Positions 7,815-11,393 of a stretch of DNA of 11,393 nt are shown here, piece after piece; the stretch's first letter is position 1; each line of letters begins with the position of its first letter. Both the position numbers and the translations under genes were made by a program. The DNA is taken from the NCBI GenBank assembly GCA_012963075.1, contig DTWI01000183.1:1-11393 (forward strand), read 5' to 3'. The notes under the pieces are model-generated. The model searched no databases. It was not told where the DNA came from and was given only the letters and a program-made list of their open reading frames with translations. Source of the stretch: Fidelibacterota bacterium. GTDB taxonomy: Bacteria > Marinisomatota > Marinisomatia > Marinisomatales > Marinisomataceae.

Positions 7815-9074
7815 ATGAGATTTTATTTTTCTAACAAAATTTTTCTTATAATAATTAGTTTATTTTTTATTGCTGTTTCTTGTTCGGAAGAAACTATTCT
7901 GTATGATGATATAGATAATCCAGAATATACAATTAATACTCTAACGCTTCCTCTAGACAAAAGTAAAGTTTTTCAGGCTTATCCTAGTGGGCTTGGGGTA
8001 AGTCAAAATTTATTTTTTGGAAATTTAAAAGGCTCAGAAAATCTATTCTCTTTAATAGAGTTTACTTTGTTTGCTGGTTATCTTCCACCAACCCAACTCA
8101 GTGATTTGTTGGCAGATTCAATTCAGGTAGATAGTGCAATGGTTTTTGTTCAAACTACCGATTCATTATCTTCTTCATCAACTTTATCTTTATACTCGGT
8201 ATTAGCTGATCAAGATAGTATTTTTTCTGAAGATTCAACTAATTTCTATAGTTTGGCAGATTATACAGATTTTGAGAGTGTTGCTAAATTAATCCATGAA
8301 GTTTCTTTAGAGTCAATTATGCCTGATAGTGCTGCCACACATGACACTATTAGTTTTTTATTTAAGGATGATAACATTGATTTAATCAAAGAATTTCTTG
8401 ATACAGAACAATATCCTTCAAGAACGATGATGTTAAAAGCAAGCGATGATTTAGACCAATTATTTACTATTAAAAGTGAAGAGGCAGGAGGGTCATATAG
8501 TCCAAAATTAAGAGTGTGGTATAAAGCAACAGTGAACGATACTACATTGATTGATACTTTTGTTACATTTTACGGATCGCGAGATATTAGTATTGTCCGA
8601 CCACCTGAAATTACGCTTGAAGATCATGATTATGTTTCACTGAATTCTGGTTCAGGAAATCGATCAATACTTCAATATGACTTAAATATTATTGATAGTC
8701 TTACAAGAAATTCGATTATAAAAGATGCAAAATTGGTGCTAAATGTTGAATCGTCCAATCTTGATGAAGGAGACGATTTTTTTGTTGTTATTGCAGCGTT
8801 ATCAGATACCGTATCAAATTGGAGTTTTACAACGTTTGATACTCTTTCAGGTATGTATGAAAACGAAGATTATTCTGTTGATATAAATTTCTTAGTCTCA
8901 AGAAAAATCGAAGATGGTAAAGTTGAACTTCCTATTCAGAATTTTATTCAGTTATATAAAAATGATTTAATTGAAAATCATGGTTTACAAATTTGGAGTG
9001 CTCCATCAAACAGTCCATTCGATAAAGTAAGATTGAATGCTCAAAATGTTGAGGTGTTATATGTTAAGCCATAG
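7815..9074 (+). CDS. Lipoprotein with two beta-sandwich modules (DUF4270-like), function unknown
   Basis: A 419-residue exported protein. The signal peptide FLIIISLFFIAVSC ends in a lipobox with C23 as the lipidated residue. The next residues are Ser-Glu-Glu, not Asp, so outer-membrane sorting is expected. The mature part has two similar modules. Module 1 (about 66-236) contains SLIEFTL, DSIQVDSAMVFVQ, LSLYSVL and SPKLRVWY. Module 2 (about 273-417) contains SILQYDL, SIIKDAKLVLNVE, FFVVIAALS and NVEVLYV in the same order. The pattern resembles the DNRLRE type of beta-sandwich and, by layout and neighbour, DUF4270 lipoproteins of Bacteroidota; I cannot confirm homology by eye. Start is ATG 7815, which gives a proper signal peptide; the longer frame from 7779 lies inside the previous gene. 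Its 3' end overlaps the barrel gene by 14 bases. Confidence 0.78.
   Translation: MRFYFSNKIFLIIISLFFIAVSCSEETILYDDIDNPEYTINTLTLPLDKSKVFQAYPSGLGVSQNLFFGNLKGSENLFSLIEFTLFAGYLPPTQLSDLLADSIQVDSAMVFVQTTDSLSSSSTLSLYSVLADQDSIFSEDSTNFYSLADYTDFESVAKLIHEVSLESIMPDSAATHDTISFLFKDDNIDLIKEFLDTEQYPSRTMMLKASDDLDQLFTIKSEEAGGSYSPKLRVWYKATVNDTTLIDTFVTFYGSRDISIVRPPEITLEDHDYVSLNSGSGNRSILQYDLNIIDSLTRNSIIKDAKLVLNVESSNLDEGDDFFVVIAALSDTVSNWSFTTFDTLSGMYENEDYSVDINFLVSRKIEDGKVELPIQNFIQLYKNDLIENHGLQIWSAPSNSPFDKVRLNAQNVEVLYVKP
9051..9056 (+). promoter_or_regulatory. Ribosome-binding site for the barrel gene
   Basis: GAGGTG lies inside the end of the lipoprotein gene, 4 bases before ATG 9061. Spacing is short but workable. 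It supports ATG 9061 over the frame's upstream TTG 9037, which would not give a clean signal peptide. Confidence 0.45.
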
Positions 9075-10338
9075 ATTTATATATATCATATTGATAAGCG
9101 GTTTGTTGGGACAGTCTACAATGAATGGATACGGTTATGGCATGTTTTCACAAAATAATGAATCAGCATCTCTAGGGGCAGGATCAATTGGTTTAGTCCC
9201 AAGTTTTCAGAATAATGTATCTTTATCCAATCCTTCAACTTGGCATAACATGCCGTTTACATTTTTATCACTTTCTTTTGAAGGTCAGCGTAATTCATTT
9301 GGTAATCAATCCGTTAATAATTCAAATTTATCTGGTGCAAAACTTATTATACCTGCAAAACAAAAATTATCTATTGGAATAAGTTTTTCTCCATTTTTGT
9401 CAAGGCAATTAACTGTTGTTGATAGCACTTACCAGGAATTTATATTTAATGAAAGCGATACATTAAGTTATTCTCGATCAGATGAAACTAGTGGAGGTTC
9501 ATCAATGATGCAATTTGCTGTGGGTTATAATTTAACTGATCAAGATGATATTGGGGTTGCTATAGATATAATTTTTGGATCATCTCGAAGTGTACGAAAT
9601 CTGATTGTTGATAACACAAGTCATCTTCTACAATCTAGAGATTATTTTTCAGGTTCATTGCTTGAACTATATTATACTACTAAAAGATTTTCCTTTAAAG
9701 ATAAGCCATTGGTTCTTGCTTTAAATTATAATCTTTCTCTTAATCCTGTGAATGTAGAAAATGAATCATACCAAGCATTTATTGATATTAATTCTAACAA
9801 TTATCATGATGGCAGTGACTATCCTAGTGCTACCGAAGCGTTATTGCCAACAAAGGTTACTTTTGGAGACGAAATCAAAATTAACAATATTAAAATTGGA
9901 TTAGATTATGAGATTTATGAACTCTATCATTTACAGCTTGAATTTGATATGTGGCAGAATAAAGGAAATAACAATTTATTAAGTTCGATTTATCCTGGAC
10001 ATATTAAAGAAAAAAATAGAGTCAATGTTTCTTTAAACAAATTTCCCAAACCTTTGACAGGTAATGCATTCGATCGAATGCATTTTAGAGGCGGTATATT
10101 TTTTGGTAACTATAATATAGTTAATCCAATGACTGCAGAGAGTTTAGATTCTGTTAATGAAGTTGGTTTAGCTCTAGGTTTTGGTGTTAAATTTGGATTA
10201 ACTAATAATCAATTTGATATTGGATATAACTTTGTACAAAGAAGTGGTATTTACCAAGCTGGTGTTGAGAATATGCAAGTTTTTAGTGTGGGTCTAAGCA
10301 TTGGAGATTTGTGGTTTATTAAAAGAAGAGAAATTTAA
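9061..10338 (+). CDS. Outer-membrane beta-barrel protein (PorV/FadL-like), function unknown
   Basis: A 425-residue protein. It begins with a signal peptide (about 1-19, FIYIILISGLLGQS). Residues 35-61 (SASLGAGSIGLVPSF followed by NPSTW) follow the small-residue, then N-P pattern found near the N-terminus of PorV and FadL-type barrels. The rest is a long run of alternating polar/hydrophobic beta strands separated by polar, Asn- and Ser-rich loops, with about a dozen or more strands. The C-terminus ends in a strand, VFSVGLSIGDLWF, then a short basic tail (IKRREI), which is unusual because barrels mostly end with the aromatic residue. The ATG overlaps the lipoprotein gene by 14 bases, so the two are probably translationally coupled and may form a surface pair. 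Fold class is fairly sure; cargo or role cannot be read from the sequence. Confidence 0.75.
   Translation: MLSHRFIYIILISGLLGQSTMNGYGYGMFSQNNESASLGAGSIGLVPSFQNNVSLSNPSTWHNMPFTFLSLSFEGQRNSFGNQSVNNSNLSGAKLIIPAKQKLSIGISFSPFLSRQLTVVDSTYQEFIFNESDTLSYSRSDETSGGSSMMQFAVGYNLTDQDDIGVAIDIIFGSSRSVRNLIVDNTSHLLQSRDYFSGSLLELYYTTKRFSFKDKPLVLALNYNLSLNPVNVENESYQAFIDINSNNYHDGSDYPSATEALLPTKVTFGDEIKINNIKIGLDYEIYELYHLQLEFDMWQNKGNNNLLSSIYPGHIKEKNRVNVSLNKFPKPLTGNAFDRMHFRGGIFFGNYNIVNPMTAESLDSVNEVGLALGFGVKFGLTNNQFDIGYNFVQRSGIYQAGVENMQVFSVGLSIGDLWFIKRREI
10063..10084. repeat. 22-bp perfect palindrome inside the barrel gene
   Basis: AATGCATTCGA is followed directly by its exact reverse complement, TCGAATGCATT, with no loop. 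It falls in frame over residues NAFDRMH of the barrel protein. The flanking bases do not extend the symmetry. It could be a protein-binding site or only chance. Confidence 0.8.
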
Positions 10339-10343
10339 TAAAT

Positions 10344-10350
10344 TAGGAGA
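10344..10350 (+). promoter_or_regulatory. Strong ribosome-binding site for the TPR gene
   Basis: TAGGAGA lies about 10 bases before ATG 10360. It is the best Shine-Dalgarno match in the window, where most genes show a weak one or none, and it fixes the start of the last gene. Confidence 0.7.
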
Positions 10351-10359
10351 CTAGTTTTT

Positions 10360-11393
10360 ATGAATAATAAATATTTATCTAATATATTAATTATTACACT
10401 CTTTTTTTGTACTGTGCTTGATGCACAATGTCGAAGGGGCGAAACATTAAGAATTTCAAATGGAATTGAAATAAAAGAAGTAGAGTGTAGACAAGCTACT
10501 CGACTAATCTATAATGAAGGTTATTGGCCATATTCTATTGAAGATGAGAGAGAAGATAGATGTCCACAACTTGCAAGTAGTGCACAACAATATTATAGTA
10601 CTAGTAGTTGGGAATTCAGTGCGAATGCATATTCTGAATTGATTAATTTACGATGCGATGAATGGAATTCAGATTGGGTTAATCCTAATGACGTATATTT
10701 ATATTGGGCTGTTGCATTAGAATATTTAGGTCAGTATGACAAAGCAGAAGCAGTACTTGTCCAAGGGTTGGAAGAGCTCCCAGAAAATACTGACTTAATA
10801 AAAAGACTTGCATATGCATATAAAAAACAAGATAAAATTGATGAAATGATTATTGAATACGAACGTTTGATGGATATGGGGATTGAAGATATAGCTTCGT
10901 TGCGAGATTTAGCATCAGTATATGGGAAACAAGGAAGAACTGATGAGCAAGTATCAGTCTTAAAGAAAATCTTGGTTTTCGATCCAAACAATTCTACTGT
11001 TCAATCTGAATTAGCTAGAGCATATGAACAATCTGGAGAAGATCCTTTGGAAGTTTTTAAAGACAGATATGAGAATAACATGGATAATGTTTCTTATGCA
11101 ACTGAGTATGCAGATAAATTGATTAATAATGGCGATTTGGATGAAGCGATTGATGTTTTAGAGAATACGCTAGATTATAATAGAAACAACAATATGGTTT
11201 ATATGATGCTTGGGAAAGCTTATAGTGAAAATTCTGATTTTGAAGATGCCGTTGATATTTTTGAAGAGTTATTTAAATTAGATCGTAATAGTTATCGAAT
11301 TGCGATATTAATATCAGAAAACAATATACAAATGGAAGAGTTTGATGCGGCATATAACTGGGCAAACGAGGCTCTAAAAATTTCAAAAAATAA
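10360..11393 (+). CDS. Secreted TPR-repeat protein, 5' part (3' end outside window)
   Basis: An open frame with 344 complete codons and no stop before the right edge. The first 22 residues are a signal peptide (YLSNILIITLFFCTVLDA, cleavage likely before QC). Residues 23-110 hold four cysteines (C24, C43, C68, C99) and no recognised domain. From about 111 there are seven consecutive helix pairs of the TPR type, such as YLYWAVALEYLGQYDKAEAVL and MVYMMLGKAYSENSDFEDAVDIFEELFKLD, the seventh cut by the edge. TPR arrays bind other proteins, so this is probably a periplasmic scaffold. It follows the barrel gene by 21 bases and has its own strong ribosome-binding site, so it is likely part of the same transcript. 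No specific partner can be named. Confidence 0.82.
   Translation, partial: MNNKYLSNILIITLFFCTVLDAQCRRGETLRISNGIEIKEVECRQATRLIYNEGYWPYSIEDEREDRCPQLASSAQQYYSTSSWEFSANAYSELINLRCDEWNSDWVNPNDVYLYWAVALEYLGQYDKAEAVLVQGLEELPENTDLIKRLAYAYKKQDKIDEMIIEYERLMDMGIEDIASLRDLASVYGKQGRTDEQVSVLKKILVFDPNNSTVQSELARAYEQSGEDPLEVFKDRYENNMDNVSYATEYADKLINNGDLDEAIDVLENTLDYNRNNNMVYMMLGKAYSENSDFEDAVDIFEELFKLDRNSYRIAILISENNIQMEEFDAAYNWANEALKISKN

Noticed and set aside
10731..10991. Minus-strand open frame of 86 codons at the right end
   Set aside because: The + strand here encodes clear TPR repeats in a frame open from 10360 to the edge, so the antisense frame is a shadow.

Overview
The window is a low-GC (about 30%), very compact stretch of bacterial DNA in which every supported gene reads on the + strand. 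Gaps between genes are at most about 50 bases, and two gene pairs overlap. The gene content points to the FCB group (Bacteroidota, Chlorobiota, Marinimicrobia and relatives): a GWxTD-domain protein, a short 'glycogen synthase N-domain' protein of the type I recall from Bacteroidota, a lipoprotein with a Ser-Glu-Glu sequence after its lipid-carrying cysteine, and a PorV/FadL-like barrel. Marinimicrobia (SAR406) is my best guess from the base composition and the mix of genes, but the sequence does not prove it.

Layout. (1) 2-1045 is the 3' part of a GWxTD-domain protein. (2) 1050-1610 is an RNase H-fold protein with a short coiled coil in front. (3) 1651-6947 is a complete cell-elongation (Rod complex) cluster in the usual order: mreB, mreC, mreD, mrdA (PBP2) and rodA. 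All key catalytic motifs are intact, and PBP2 carries a probable zinc site. (4) A perfect 10-bp hairpin overlaps the rodA stop codon and separates this cluster from what follows. (5) 7001-11393 is a less familiar envelope block. It holds a stand-alone GT5 N-domain protein that has lost the recognisable catalytic motifs, a lipoprotein built from two similar beta-sandwich modules, an outer-membrane barrel protein whose start overlaps the lipoprotein stop, and a secreted TPR protein that runs off the right edge.

How they may work together. MreB filaments, the MreC/MreD membrane adaptors, the RodA glycosyltransferase and the PBP2 transpeptidase together build sidewall peptidoglycan. The downstream block looks like a cell-surface or outer-membrane unit (lipoprotein, barrel, periplasmic TPR protein) headed by a cytoplasmic pseudo-glycosyltransferase. 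It is the least understood part of the window and the best candidate for an undescribed system. I see no tRNA, rRNA, CRISPR array, transposase or integrase, and no intergenic region over 60 bases.
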